Assembly: GCA_023213395.1 (NCBI GenBank)
Contig: CM041465.1
Span: 129,029,741 to 129,093,740 of the forward strand
Source of the DNA: Cycas panzhihuaensis
Lineage: Eukaryota > Cycadophyta
Length of the DNA: 64,000 bases
Reading direction: 5' to 3'
Notes under the pieces: model-generated
What the model was told of the DNA's origin: nothing
The model's database searches: none
What the model saw: the letters and a program-made list of their open reading frames with translations, nothing else
Part shown: piece by piece, positions 42,501 through 55,420 of the stretch
Layout: each line of letters opens with the position of its first letter
Position numbering within the stretch: position 1 is the stretch's first letter
Made by a program: the position numbers and the translations under genes

Positions 42501-42845
42501 TTCGATATGTCTTGTCTATCTTGGTGTGGCACATACGGGACTGAATGTGCTTCTTGCAGTATAATTTCCTTTAATTTGGAATTTTTGGGAATACAGATTT
42601 TGCCATTCCTAAGAATCAGATCGCCCTTTGTTGGTATTTATCTGAATTTCTTCCCTTGATGTTATCTAGGAGTTTTTGGTATCTTGGATCCGCCATATAT
42701 TCAGTTCTGATGGATTTTAACCATGAGGGCATAATTGTTGATATCAAGCGCAATGAAGGACCTTCTTCGCTTCATCTGGGATTCTTGATAATGCATCGCT
42801 ATAATATTCTCTTTGCCTTTCTTGTATACTATTGTGAAATCAAAA

Positions 42846-44184
42846 TTACGCAACTTCTTGACCCATTTTGTTGCTCATCGGACAATGTCTTACATGCGAG
42901 GAAGTATTTGAGACTATCATGATCCGTGCGCACTTGAAAGGAATTTCCCAATAGATATTGTCGCCATTCTTTGGATGGCGTGCATGATATGACATCTCCT
43001 TATCATATATGGGTTTGAGTTTTTCTCTGTTATTTAACTTCCAACTCTCATAAGCTCTTGGTCTTTCATCTTGAAGTAAGACTGCTCCTATCCCGAATCC
43101 CGATGCATCACATTCCAATACGAATGGTTTCGAAAAGTCAGGTGTTGTTAACCTTTGGGTACATTATCATGGCCTTCTTAAGATTACCAAAGCTTCTTCT
43201 GCTTTCAGGTTCCAAACAAATGCATCTTTCTTTGTTAAATCCGTGAGGGGTGTTGCTAGGTGTGCATAACCCTTTATAAACTTCCTAACAAATCTTGTTG
43301 TCCCCAAGAATCCTCGAACTGCTGTAACACTTATTGGGGTTGGCCAATTGACAATTGCTTGTATTTTCTTTGGATCAATCCTTATACCTTCTCTAGTTAT
43401 GATATGACCTAAGTATTCTAGTTCTTTCTTTGCAAACGAACATTTCTTCTTGTTGGCAAAGAATTGATTATCACGCATAAAATTCAAAGCGATTTTCGGT
43501 GTTCTAGATGCTCTTCCCATGTCTTACTATAGATTAAGATATCATCAAAGAAAAATAACACAATTTGCGTAGGACTTGCACGAAGGTATCGTTCATGGTG
43601 CTCTGAAATGTTGCTTGGCGTTTGTTAATCCAAATGGCATTACCTTAAATTCAAATAGGCCTTCATGTGTTCTAATATTTGTCTTGTAGGCGTCTTCTTC
43701 TTTTATCCGGTTGATGATATCACGGCGTAAATCAATTTTTGAAAAGTAATTTGCTCCATGAATTTCGTCAATAGATCGTCAATGCGAGGATCGGTACTGT
43801 TCTTGACTATTAATTGATTGAGACCCCGGTAGTCTACACACATTCTATATGAACCATCCTTTTTTGTACTGATAACAAATGGGGCTGCGAATGGGCTTGT
43901 GCTAGGGGTAATACTCCCTTGGGATAGGGGTTCGCTTGTGATTTTCTCGATTTCTTTCTGTAAATGATACGGATGTCTATATGGTCGAATGTTGGTGGCT
44001 CGCACTTTGGTATAAGTTCAATTGCATGTTGATTTTCTCGAAGAGGCAGTAGTCCTTTCGGTTCATCGAACACTGCCTTATATTCTTCTATAATTTGTTG
44101 AATCTCTGGTGGAGTATCCTCGATTTCAACCTTATAGCATGTCATAATATATGCTGATGGGTTTTTCCTGAGGATCTTCTCCAT
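42846..44184 (-). pseudogene. Element H RT and RNase H
   Basis: RT start: FDEPKGLLPLRENQHAIEL (44184-43834), then DGSYRMCVDYRGLNQLIVK. The thumb region is at 43520-43167 (KKELEYLGHIITREGI, AVRGFLGTTRFVRKFI). RNase H: MECDASGFGIGAVLLQ at 43118. The palm stretch 43520-43700 is shifted; the catalytic box is readable only in broken form. Confidence 0.82.
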
Positions 44185-44392
44185 TCGGTGTGATGAGACT
44201 AGTTGTCTTGGTGGTGTTCTTGCGGTGCAATCGATACTTACGTCCTCCCTGGTGAAAGCACATAAATCTGGTCATATAATTAGTGACTATATTACCCAGA
44301 GTTTGAAGCCACTGGATTCCCAATACTGCACCACGCCACCGATTTGCATTGCAAACATGCATGTGTTTGTACAATATTCACCCATCTATAAA

Positions 44393-44833
44393 TTAATTTT
44401 TTTGCAGAATCCTTCTTGCAGTCTTTGTTTTCCCATTTGCAATTGACACTTGGAATGTATTTATTGGTTCTATTTTAATTCCAAGCTTTTTTGCAGTTTC
44501 CCCATTTATAAAGTTGTGTGTACTACCAATATCGACTAGAATTGCGACAGGTGCCCCTTTTATCATCCCTTGGAATGGAAGTGTTTGTGGTGTAACACTT
44601 TGTCCTGTAATTGCTTGGAGTGATATGTGTACATTTTCTGTATCTAGCTCCAATAGTTCGTCTACTTCAGCGTCCTCTGGCTTTTCTTCAACTTCTTCAT
44701 GAATTTCCTCGGGTGCTTCTTCTTCCTCCGATATTATTGTATCTTCGGTATTAATCATATATACCTTCTTGTCGGCGCATTGATGCTCGCGATTCCATTT
44801 CGCACTGCATTTGAAACAAGTTCCTTTCCTCAT
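44393..44833 (-). pseudogene. Element H zinc knuckle and protease
   Basis: CFKCSAKWNREHQC is the single chromovirus knuckle. An acidic linker follows (EEEAPEEIHEEVEEKPEDAE), then the protease site AILVDIGSTHNFIN. The canonical DSG has become DIG, a change likely to matter for catalysis. Confidence 0.85.
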
Positions 44834-44918
44834 ATGTTCTTCCTTTGTTGTTGTCTCTTGATTACTTCTAATTGTTAATGGAGCCTCCGCTTTAGTTCTT
44901 GACCTGTTCCAGTTTGGG

Positions 44919-45690
44919 TTAAATCCTTGTGAGCTTTACATTACTGCGTGTGAATGTAGGTCTAGTTTCCCGCAGTTCTACTTCCACGCATCTTGCTGTT
45001 TTGATTGCTGAATCTAATGTTGGCACCTCCATTGCTTTTAGACAATATCTTATTGGAGGTTTCAATCCACTAATGTATGTTTCTAGAAGGAGTTCTGGTG
45101 GCACGGTTGTCGGAATTAGACATTGTAACACCTGAAGTTGTTCAGTGAACTCTTGGACTGAGCTAGTTTGCTGTAATCTTGTCAACTGGGCGAAGTAGTC
45201 CATACTCCATGAGTCTTCATATTGGGTTATGAGCCCATGCTTCATGTTCTTGACTTTACTTTTGTTTCCCCGGTTGAAGCCACCATGAATACCATTTCAA
45301 GGCTCGATCGTACAAATGTAATGATGCCAAAGATACTTTCTCGTGTTTAGGTATCGCGTAGACTGAGAAATAAGTTTCCATCTGTAGGATCCATCCTCTT
45401 ATATCCCTCAATTTATCGGGGTCAAATTTCTCTAAGGTGATCTTTGCCATTGTCACCCCTTCGTTGTTCTTGCAGTTTCTTCTTTGATATTCTCCTCCTG
45501 TTTTAAATCTTCCTTCGAAATTACTTATATTTCCTTGTTCTATTTCCTTTTCTTGTTTGGCCCATATTGGTTCTGCTTGTGGTCCGTCCAATTTTATGTT
45601 GATTTTATGCATGAGGTCTGAGAGGCCTGCTAACGAGGCTAGGATTTCCTTTCCTACTTCGTCTGAGGTGATATGTTCTGTTGGATTGGC
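44919..45690 (-). pseudogene. Element H Gag
   Basis: Gag core: ITLEKFDPDKLRDIRGWI, QMETYFSVYAIP and DRALKWYSWWL at 45612-45256, stop, then LTRLQQTSSVQEFTEQ and LLETYISGLKPPIRYCL at 45245-44919. This is the order of chromovirus capsid domains. The exact start is uncertain. Confidence 0.8.
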
Positions 45691-45912
45691 CTTGGCCAGT
45701 CGACATCTTCTTTTGTTGTATAACCTTCTTAGAGCGTAACTCCGTTTGGGCTCTTCTCAAAAATCCACGGGCGGGAGGGTGGGGAAATTTTTCACTTCCT
45801 TCTCTCAAAAAATTTAACCCTTCTGATGGTTGTTAGATTGTATTGATCCCCTTCCGAAAAAAATTCGACTATATTCTCCGGAGACACTTTTCCACACGAT
45901 AGCTTCGACAAA

Positions 45913-45924
45913 GCTCTGATACCA
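45913..45924 (-). promoter_or_regulatory. Element H primer binding site, initiator Met tRNA
   Basis: Minus strand TGGTATCAGAGC, a perfect 12-base match, two bases inside the 5' LTR. Confidence 0.92.
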
Positions 45925-45926
45925 CT

Positions 45927-46441
45927 TGTAGTGGAAGCTTTTAACTTAATTCAGAAATAACTCAAAGATTCGCAGATACTGGTCTAATATAGATTTGAAC
46001 AGATCTCTTCAATCTCAAATAATAATGAATATTGGAAATTCACCATAAAACACCAAAATAAAGTAATGGAAATAGTACTAATAAAGGTAAATATATTGTG
46101 CAAAATATAAACAAAATATCCTTCTTGAGCATCGCCTTCGAGGGGGGAATCCTCCAAATATCTCAGGCCAAAAGGCCGAGCCAACTGCAGCCCTAGAGCC
46201 GAAATGTAGAAGAGATCCAATCCGAAGTGATGATACCAAATGAGGGCTTTGCTCCCTATTTATAATGGCCGATTATTATCTTGTTTGAAGTCAGCCAGAA
46301 TTAAGATAGTTCACTGGGAGTGAACCATTAATGAAGTCGGCCAGAAAACTGACTTACTGGTCGGCTAATATTCCTGCGCTCATTTCTGGGGTTTAAGTCG
46401 ATTGACAGGCGCCTATAGAGAGGGTTTTCTGGAACGCAACA
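45927..46441 (-). repeat. Element H 5' LTR (515 bp)
   Basis: Plus strand TGTAGTGGAAGC to GGAACGCAACA. It is 25 bp longer than the other LTR because of an insertion near 46370-46395. Confidence 0.92.
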
Positions 46442-49400
46442 CTATACATGAAGGATACTGAAACAATTTTAGAATTCATCCACAAGGTCATATAAGTCAA
46501 AAATGACCTGCTGAGTGCCAGAGCAAATATCTCAGAGCAAGAGATTGTGGAGATGATAGCAAACAAGCTTTCAAAATCCTTTGATGTTACAATCAATACG
46601 ATAACCAATAATGATCAAATTAACACAATGACACTTAACACTTTAACAGGTTTGTTGTTGGGACAAGAACAAAGGAACAAATGATACGAGAATTCAACAG
46701 AAGTAGAAGATGCCTTTATGACCAAACTCCATTTGGGACCTAGAGGAAGGGGACAATTTCGTGGACATGCATGAGCCCCAGATACCAAAAGTCTGTCTCG
46801 TGGGAGATGGCAAGAAAATTGAGGATGAGGATGCAACATTCCACCTAGAGAAGCTAGGGTATGTTTCAATTGTGGAAAACCAAGCCATTTTTCGAGTAGT
46901 TGCAAAGCCTTTGATGTTTGTTACCCCTATGGGCAATCTAGGCATTATCCCTATCAATGCTTGCAGAGAAGGGCTGAAATCTAGAGAGGAAAATGCCCTG
47001 TAGGAAATTATTGTAAAGAGTAGGACGACGAAGATGAAGAAGAAACTACATTCATTGCTACACTCACTGTTGGTCTCGAGGACGAAAAGGTGTGGTACAT
47101 TGACTCCAAAGCATCAAGGCATATGATAGGATGAGAAGATTGGTTCGAATCACTAAAACCCTATGCTTCAAACAAATCTATTGACTTAGGGGATAAGTAC
47201 CCGCTAAACATCAAGGTGGTTGGAACCATAGAAATTAAAGTAAAAGGTGTTGTGCAGAAAATCGGTAATGTGTTTTTTGTGCCTAGATTGAAAAAGAATC
47301 TTCTTTCTGTCTCCTAGTTTGGAAAGAAAAAGCTGAGGATTGTATTTGATGAGGAAGGACACTGTTACATTTTAGACATGAAGGAAAATGGTGTTGTAAT
47401 TGCTAAAGGAATAGAAAGTAACGACTCATATAGACTACTTTCTAATCTTGTAATAGTCAATCAAGATGTAAAAGCTTGTACTGCAATCAACATTGTTAAT
47501 AATAAATTGTGGCATTTGAAGTATGGGCATATCTCATCAAATAGGTTAGCACAGTTACAAAAAAAAAAAATGGTGAATGCTCTTCCAAATATTTCATTTT
47601 AGCACTTTGTTTGCAAAAGTTGTTTGCTTGGGAAATAGCATCATTTTTCCTTTAAGACAAATGAATGACGAGCTCAAAACAGATTAGAGCTAGTATATAT
47701 TGATCTGTGTGGCCCTCTTACTCCTCACTCAATTAATGGTGCTAGATACCTCTTAACTTTCATTGATGACTTTTCAAGGAAAACGTGGATTCATTTTCTC
47801 TATAGTAAATCTGAGCTCTTCGAAAAATTCAAGGAATTTAATGCTGAAGTTGAATTGGAATTTAGATAAAAAATCAAATGTAGCGGGTCATACGATGGAG
47901 GAGAATACATTTCGAAAGAATTCTTGAATTTCTTCAAGGCACATGGAATATGCAAACAAATAACAACTCCTTACACACCTCAATCTAATGAAGTTGTTGA
48001 GCACAAAAACAGGACAATTATGGAGATGGCTTGCAGCATGATTGAAGAAAGGAAGATCTCAAAAACCTACTGGGCAGAGGCAATTTGTACCGCTGGCTAT
48101 CTCATAAACCGGAGTCCTACATAGGACTTAGAGCAAATCAGTCTTGAAGAAGCTTGGACTGCGGTCAAACCAGATGTAAGTAATTTAAAAGTTTTTGGAT
48201 GTCAAGCATTTGTTCACATACTAGATAGGAAAAGATCCAAACTTGACTCCAAAAGCATAGAATGTATAATGGTTGGATATAGTAGGAATTCAAAGGCCTA
48301 TAAATGTATAGATCCTAAAACAAATAATATCTATATAAGTAGGGATGTTGTCTTTAACGAAGATGATTTTGTAAAGGATACTCCAATCCAGCAAGTAATT
48401 GAAGAAATGCCCGAGAGAATACTTCAAGAAGAACCTCTTGCTGAAGAAATCTCTGGGATTACTTCAGAGGACATACATACAAATGATTCAGAGAGGGCTT
48501 CACAATGTCATGAAAGCCCACCCACTGAAGAAGAAGAATCATCTCCCAAAGACTCGTTCATTGAAGAAGAAAGAAAGAGTACCAAAATGGTATCTCAAGA
48601 CCATTAATGAAGGTAAAGGAGACATGTACACACACAGGACAAGAAGTCAAAAGCATCAGGCCTTGTTCTTTAACATAAAGCCACAATTGTTTGAAGAAGA
48701 AAAAAGACATAAGGAATGGGAAGCAGTAATGGATGTAGAGATGGAATCAATTTGCAAAAACTAGACGTGGGAGTTGGTAGATTTGCCTCTTGGAAAGCCA
48801 GTAGTCAGTTGCAAGTGGGTATACAAAATAAAGGAGAATGATGATGGCAAAATAAACAAGTATAAGGCCAGGCTAGTAGCCAAGGGCTATACCCAAATTG
48901 TTGGAATAGACTGAAGAGACATTCTCACCAGTAGCCAAATTAGACACAATGAGAGCAGTAATTGCATTAGCAGCTCAACATAACTGGAAAATCTATCAGT
49001 TAGATGTGAAAAGCACCCTTCTGAATGGTGTACTTGAGAAAGAGGTCTACATGAGACAACCAGAGGGGTATATTCAAAATGGTTAAGAAAATCTTGTTTA
49101 TAGATTGAAAAAGGCTTTATATGGGCTAAAACAAGCTTCAAGAGCCTAGTATGCTAAATTAGACAAGTACCTCATCCAGAATGGATTTCACACGTGCAAC
49201 TCCAACTCTAGCTTATATACAACAAGAAGACAGGGATTAATCATAATAATTGTAGTCTATGTGGATGATATGATCCTCATAGGTAGTGATGCAAAGTCAG
49301 TAATTGATATAAAAGCTCAGTTGGAAAAGGGCTTTGAAATGATAGACTTGGGACTTCTAAACTACTATCTAGGGATAAAGGTCAATCAAAAACAAGATTC

Positions 49401-50198
49401 AATCTCCTTGCCCTAGAATAGAAATATCAAAAATCTGCTAATAAAATTTAAAATGGAATAAAGCAAAAGTTGTATAACACCCATGGAAATCAATTGTGAT
49501 CTCACTTTAGATGAAAGGGAATCAAGAGTCAATGGAACATTATAAAGGCAATTGATTGGTAGCGTGATATATCTCATTGCAACTAGACCTAATATCTCAT
49601 ATTTAGTAAGTTTAGTTTCTAGATATATGCAAGATCCAAAGGTGAGACATTGGAAAGCTACAAAAAGAATACTTAGATGCCTAAAGGAACAACTGATTTG
49701 ACGCTCACATATCCAAAGTTAAAATCAAATAAATTAATTGGATATTGTGATTGAGACTGGGCAAGAGACAAAGAAAAAAGGAGATCAACAAGTGGCTATT
49801 GTTTCTTCCTTGGATCAACAACAATTTCTTGGAGTAGCAAAAGACAGCCCACAATCACTCCCTCATCCACAGAAGCTGAATATAAATCAGCTATCAGTGT
49901 AGCATGCGAAGCAGTTTGGCTAAGAGAACTTCTGTCAGATTTAGATCAGCACCAAAAGGAGTCAACAACCTTGTTTTGTGATAATCATAGTGGCATCAAG
50001 CTAACCAAAATTCCAGTTCTCCTTGCTCGAACAAAGCATATTGAAGTACATCATCACTTCATTCGAGAAAAAGTACAAAGCAAAGAAATTGATTTGACAT
50101 GTTGCCCATCAAACGAGAAGATTGTAGATATTTTAACAAAGCCACTTGGCAAAGACAAATTTCAAGTTCTTAGAGATAAGATAGGATTGAAAAGATAA
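46442..50198 (+). pseudogene. Element I Gag end and Pol (PR, INT, RT, RNase H)
   Basis: Gag resumes at 46442. Protease near 47096: WYIDSKASRHMIG, where the usual DSGAS is DSKAS. Integrase: LWHLKYGHISSNRL (47508), VYIDLCGPLTPHS, YDGGEYISKEF and QSNEVVEHKNRTIMEMA. RT: CKWVYKIKENDDGKINKYKA and the intact catalytic YVDDMILIGSDA at 49257. RNase [32 protein letters not shown], and the end ADI-like [12 protein letters not shown] to 50198. Many TAG/TGA stops, several at Trp or Gln positions, and a shift near 48900. A dead but nearly full-length copia Pol. Confidence 0.9.
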
Positions 50199-50202
50199 AA
50201 CA

Positions 50203-50213
50203 TTAAGAGAGGG
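50203..50213 (+). other. Element I polypurine tract
   Basis: TTAAGAGAGGG directly before the 3' LTR. Confidence 0.75.
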
Positions 50214-50405
50214 TATTAAAATATAATGTTTTATCTGGGAATGTTTTGATGGTCATGTAAAACCCCTCTTTCTTGTAACACAGAGAAGTGTATGCCATGT
50301 GTCAATTAGATACATTGAGGTTACATTTTCACATTGTATGTATAAAGAGTTCATCTCTCATAATAAACAAACAAGTTATTCTCCAATCTGAGTTTATGTT
50401 TAACA
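50214..50405 (+). repeat. Element I 3' LTR (192 bp)
   Basis: Starts TATTAAAATATAATG, so the terminal TG has decayed to TA, and ends TTTATGTTTAACA. Confidence 0.87.
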
Positions 50406-51655
50406 TCTGCAACCTCTAGACCTACAATGAAGGCACAATAAACCCTCACCCCTTGCTTGTAGCTGCCGAACCTATGACGATCGACACCTCAAGGAAAATC
50501 TAGAGTTGTAAGGAAGAAAATAGGGTTACAAGGACTACTGTTGATCTCTTACCTCCAACTTAGGGTGGAGATCAACTCTAGAAATTGCCTAACCTTAATT
50601 AAAAACCATCTTATGCATCTATGGATATAACTACCTCTACATTTATACATATGTAATAAAGGTCTCTTTTATATCCCTACACTACTAGGAGGCTTAATAT
50701 ATCTATCAATCATACTACTTATGAATCAATTGATCAATCAAAACATAAGGATCTATTTACAACCATGCATGCAGAGGTTGTAATTTTGTGTAGTTATCTA
50801 GATCATGCCCTCTCATAAGGCTTTAGTCAATGAGCGTATACTCTTGGTCTTTACCCCCTACAAAGATAGGATAGTAGATGTAGACACTATGAAGGGTAAA
50901 CTAACATCAAAAGGATAAAGACATAGAAATGAGGGAATCTTTGTTAAAGCAGTTACAAAGAGGTTTTCTTAGTGAAGGTTCCTTTAATGCAATACACTGC
51001 AAGTAATCTTAAGAAAAGAGTAAACATCAAGGGGCATCATTTGCCACTACCCCTAAGTTGTTTTACACACCCTCAAGGTCATCGATAATTAAGTGTGCTA
51101 CATTTTGAAATCTCTTCTGAGGCTAATATTTAGAATATAGTCTATTATTTTCGTTGATAATTAGAGAGTGAAAGCAACTATATAAGTCTCTTTAAATCCA
51201 CCTATCTTTAGATAATTTTCCTAAGTAAAAAAGTATTCTATTGAAGGGTTGTTGAAGAGAAATGAACTAGCATTTGTAACAGGGTCAAAACTCCAACACC
51301 CTTTGGAGAATAACCTCTTTCCCCCTCGAAAGGAATCATCCTTGGCCCAAGGAGGAGAGCTTCTTGCATTCTCAACCCTTAGTTATATTAAAATCTTAGT
51401 TTAATTTATTATAAACAACATACTTCTTGCCTAATCGCAACCAACCAATGGCCTAGTTAAAACCCAATAATGCTTATGTGGGTTGCCATAAAAAACAAGT
51501 TATAGTAACTGAACATCTTGATGGAGTCAAGATTATTCAAGGGGAAGAGAGATCCACACAATTGCATACCCTTTTTTACAACATAGATTAAAAGGTGTGT
51601 TCACAAATGATGTAAATTTTTTTATACCTTGATAATCGAAAACACCCAAACACAT
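50406..51655. other. Unassigned stretch right of element I
   Basis: No coding domain recognised. The first 30 bases (CTAGACCTACAATGAAGGCAC) resemble bases left of element I (CTAGACCTATGATGAAATAC near 39532), so the copia may have inserted into a short repeated sequence. Confidence 0.35.
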
Positions 51656-51659
51656 AGTA

Positions 51660-52000
51660 GTGATTCTATTGGCCATCTATTTATTAAAGAATTCGAGGAT
51701 GTATTTTCTTCAAAAATTAAAAACTACCACAAAAAAAGAACTGTAGAACATTCAGTAGATCTAATACAAAAGTCGTCTTAAGAGCTCCATATTGATAATC
51801 CATTTTAGAATTAACTAAGCTTAAAGTGCAACCACAAAAACTAATAGAATGGGATAAAGGTTAGATCCAATATTTCTCCATAGGGAGCATCAATTTTATT
51901 TGTTAAAAAGAAAGATGGAACCTTAAGATTATGTATTGATTACTGATAGATAAATAAGCTGACAATAAAAATGACATGATATAAAATGTGGAGCTTATCG
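51660..52000 (+). pseudogene. Relic of a plus-strand Ty3/gypsy RT
   Basis: Despite many stops the plus strand reads KEFEDVFSSKI, then EHSVDLI, and then GASILFVKKKDGTLRLCIDY followed by INKLTIK. This is the order of the RT N-terminal part (PWGAPVLFVKKKDG, DYRQLNK). It is orientated opposite to element E next to it and closer to chromovirus wording than to A or C. No other part found. Confidence 0.65.
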
Positions 52001-52581
52001 TGTTAAGCTAACTACTAGTAAATGCTAATATACAAAGAATGTTATAACCATACTTAGGACACAACAAACCAAAAAATAAGGTATCAGCAAACATATCATT
52101 TATTCTAGTCTATCATTACTCTTGTCAAAATACAAACAAGTCATCGATGGTCATGGTATATATTTCATAAACGCATTACAACCATTAATGTTGAAGCTAT
52201 ATACATTAGATGCGATCTTCAACATAGATAATGGATTTATAGAAATAACCCACAAGTCTTGGATTAACGCCTCATAAAGAATGATGACTATTATTAAAAG
52301 GGATTAATAACTTAAATACCTATGTGGTATGGGTAAATTACATCACCTTCTATACGTTTGCTAGTAAGTTTTTCTTATCACTAATGCATGTGTTTGATTG
52401 TCATTATTATTGAGTTTAAGTAGGGATCAAGTGAATGGGCCTACAAATTATATGCATGGACTATCTTACTATCATAATTGTATGAGTAATAGACCGATGT
52501 CCTAGAATGCTTAGAAGCTATGTAAATACTAGCTTGAAAATAAGATTATAACATTCTAAAAATTGTTTGCATGTATGTTCA
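52001..52581. other. Unassigned stretch; 3' LTR of element E would be expected here
   Basis: A/T-rich, no coding recognised. I could not find a matched TG...CA pair. Confidence 0.35.
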
Positions 52582-53631
52582 CTAATTTACTGAGAGTAAA
52601 TCCTCATTAATTTGAGTCAGAGTGGCTATAATGGCCTCCTATTCCCTTGGTTTCTCTTGTATTTCTGCAATTTCTGTTTTATAACCTTGTTCCAATTCTT
52701 CCAGGATCTGAACAATTTGTTTCCCTTTTTCCTTCATGGGATGTTGAGAAGAACCTTCTCTAGGTTTAGTCATTGATGTATAAGGGGGTTCCATTTCCTA
52801 TTCTTCCAACAAAACTTCTTCCTCAGGATGCTTTCGGCCTCGCTTAGTACTCTTTTTGTTGACTTGCTTTGGTCGTAGAGGAAAAGGAGTTTCTGGTTTA
52901 TGCTGAACCCATTTCAGAAATTTTCCCATTCCTGCCCTTACCTGTCCTTTTACTTCTAGATCTTGAGTAGTATTAGGCATTATGTTTATCCATTTTTTAA
53001 TTACAGGTTCTCCTGGTCAGATGGGCAAACATGGAGGGTTAGTATCAGGGAATTGCTGAAATAAGAGGCCCAATAAGAGCGATGGGCATCAAAGGGTGGG
53101 TCTACAACTCTCCAAATTGCTACTCTATGCTATTCACCAGAAATTCACACCAATTCATTCGAACCCCATCACGCAATGATGATAAGATGGCCATCATACC
53201 ACCTAGGATGTAAGTATCTTTTTGCTTAGAAAGAAACTTGGTCACAATGATTTTTTCTGCCTATTGCAATCTTTTGTCCTAGATATCCACAATTCTAATC
53301 CCTTTGGAATAGATTTGAGTATTTGGATTGCACATTTCCCAAGTCCAAATTTCTCGATCTACCTCAAACCTTTTTGTAGTCGTTGGAGTCTCCCTTTCTT
53401 TCCTGTAATAGCGTGGATGACTTCTAAACTTACTTCTAATTTTCCCATGTTTGCTTTTAGAGCTACTATAATTTGTTCCATGAGTTCAGAATCCCAATAC
53501 AACGGGCGCATCAAGATGAAATCCCCCCATCATGCTTGTTTAATTTTTCCCTAAAAAGAAACTGGTAATTCCTTGAATTCTGCCTGGAGCTTTGGTAAAT
53601 AGGTCTCTTGAATTCTGATGATCTTCATCAT
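52582..53631 (-). pseudogene. Element E ORF3, about 350 codons
   Basis: The start is ATG 53631 (MMKIIRIQETYLPKLQAEFK) and the stop TAG is at 52582-52584. It aligns end to end with B ORF3: ELMEQIIVALKANMGKLE with ENILVELKKDMSKIK; PGEPVIKKWINIMPNTTQ with PKEPLIKRWVIEFPDTT; GKFLKWVQHKPETPFPLR with SKVLKWLQRTHRTPIPHR; YKTEIAEIQEKPRE and ATLTQINEDLL with the B coiled-coil end. The central part (53150-53400) is heavily mutated. The matching length (about 350 versus 355 codons) supports ORF3 as one protein. Confidence 0.7.
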
Positions 53632-53859
53632 GTGGCCAAAAGGGAGGGAACATAGATAATTGAGAGTTTAATAATCAAAATAAATGCAAGAGAACTTACA
53701 ACCTTGGTTCGTTTATTGCTTTGGACTTATACTATAGTCGTGCATTCATTGGCTTGGATGTAGGATGGGATGCATGCTTGTTGTGCTTTCTTCCTTGGTG
53801 ATGATGTGGCACTTGTCGAATCTTGATAATTTACTAAATCTGGGTTGTTATAACCACCT

Positions 53860-54060
53860 ACTCATGTGCATTCCTCCGTTGGAATGGTCTCAAGAACGTA
53901 ACATGAATTCTTGCCATTTAATCTCTTTATCAGGTACATTCTGTTCATGTTCCATTTATGAAACGTATAATGTATGTTCCATTATAGGGTCCTTTTTTAA
54001 CTGGTATGTTCAATTCTTGTTCCATATTTGCAATGTATAATGTATTTCCTTGGAACGAAT
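53860..54060 (-). repeat. Element E spacer with degenerate repeats
   Basis: Units built on GTTCCAT...GGAAC or GTATAATGTAT recur at about 60-bp spacing between integrase and ORF3. They sit where A and B have their GTAC inverted repeats but the core motif differs. Confidence 0.45.
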
Positions 54061-54289
54061 GCCTAAATTGTATTTTGTTTTGTCCATGATTTTGCTTAAG
54101 TGTATGATTTTGTGAGTTTCGGTTGATTTTTTTTTGTAATTTTTTTTTTTTTGTAATTTTTTGTTGTTTATGCATCGGTGTAGAATTCTAAATCCAGTAC
54201 TAAGACAACTTTTGTTGTCTACAACTGCAATCAATTCATAATATGCATCCAGTTGATTCCTACAGGAACAACACTCTAATGGTGATAGA

Positions 54290-55400
54290 GTTTGAGTTTG
54301 CTCCCACTGACTAGCATGGGTAGCATGTATCAATTTATTTCACGTAATTGCACAGATCCATTATCGTAGATGTGTTCGACTTGATATGGGCCTAACCATC
54401 GTAGTTTTGATTACCCTGGATGGTTGTGGAATTTGTTGTCATATAATAGAACTTGATCCCCTTCTTTAAACTATGGTGCTTTTAGGCGGCAGTTGTGCCA
54501 CACTTTTTGCCTTGCCTTCTCTATTTCCTATAGCCACTCTGCTTTTTGTCGGTCCTCATCGAGCTGTATTAATTGCCATAGATGTTCTCTTAAAGAATCT
54601 GTATCATCTAATCGACAGATTAGTGCTATTCTCAGACTTGGGATTTGGAATTCAATGGGTAATAAAGCTTTAGTTCCATAGACTAATTTAAATGGTGTCT
54701 ACCCTGTTGCTTATTTATAAGTTGTGCAGAAGGCCCATAGTATTGAGGGTAGCTTTTCTGCCTAGTAAAATCTCCCAGTGTTGCATATTTTTTTTAAACA
54801 ATTCTCTAGGATCTTATTTGAACTTTTGGCTTGCCCATTTGCTCTAGGATAGTATGTGGTAGATTTATGATGAGAAATAAGAAAGGTTTCTATGAGTTCC
54901 CTTACCACCTTGTTCAAGAAGTGAGCCCCTTGGTTGTTGATTAACTTGATGGGACATTCGAACCTTGTTATAATGACTTCATATAAAAATTGAGATGTGT
55001 TGGTTGCATTTGCTTTGTGTAATGGCTGAGCTTCCACCCTTTTAGTTGCATAATCTCTAGCAACTAAGATATATCTTGCTTGTGTCTTTTGTGTCACTGG
55101 TTTTACAGGCTCGATGAAATCTAGCTCCCATTTTTCAAATGGTGCTAGGGGAAGGAATGGGTTTAGAGGGTTAAAATCCTTATGTTTTGGCTTCCCAACC
55201 CTTCGACAATGATCACATTTCTTCACCCATTCCTTTACATCCTCAAATAAGGTTGGCCACCAAAATCCAGTTGTCAATATTTTCCTTTGAGTATTCTTTA
55301 TGCCTACATGTCCTTCTGATATGCCTTCGTGGGCCTAGGATATCACCTATTGTACCTCATGTGGCCGAATATGATGTCATAAGACGTCGTCAGGTCCAAG
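54290..55400 (-). pseudogene. Element E integrase
   Basis: HHCC end: CDHCRRVGKPKHK. Core: ELDFIEPVKP keeps the first Asp; INNQGAHF has Asn for the second Asp; GQAKSSNK has Lys for the Glu. The C-terminal GPY/F-like block reads KLRWLGPYQVEHIYDNGS near 54380. Two of three catalytic residues are lost. Confidence 0.85.
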
Positions 55401-55420
55401 TTAATATAATTTTCCCCCAA

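Larger units (their letters stand above)
40800..46441 (-). mobile_element. Element H: chromovirus (Ty3/gypsy with chromodomain) inside copia element I
   Basis: Two similar LTRs (40800-41289 and 45927-46441), a perfect 12-base initiator-Met primer site, a G-rich purine tract and an exact CTATA duplication make the 5.6-kb element complete in outline. The order is Gag, zinc knuckle, PR, RT, RNase H, INT, chromodomain. The LTRs differ at about ten places plus a 25-bp insertion, roughly 2% by eye, so it is younger than its host element I. Coding is broken by stops and shifts. Confidence 0.93.
39579..50405 (+). mobile_element. Element I: Ty1/copia retrotransposon, interrupted by element H
   Basis: Short LTRs (39579-39768, 50214-50405), an initiator-Met primer site, a purine tract and the order Gag-PR-INT-RT-RNase H identify a copia element. 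The flanks TTTGC (39574-39578) and TCTGC (50406-50410) are a 5-bp duplication with one mismatch. Without H it is about 5.2 kb. The LTRs differ at roughly 7% by rough eye count and the frame has many stops. Confidence 0.9.
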
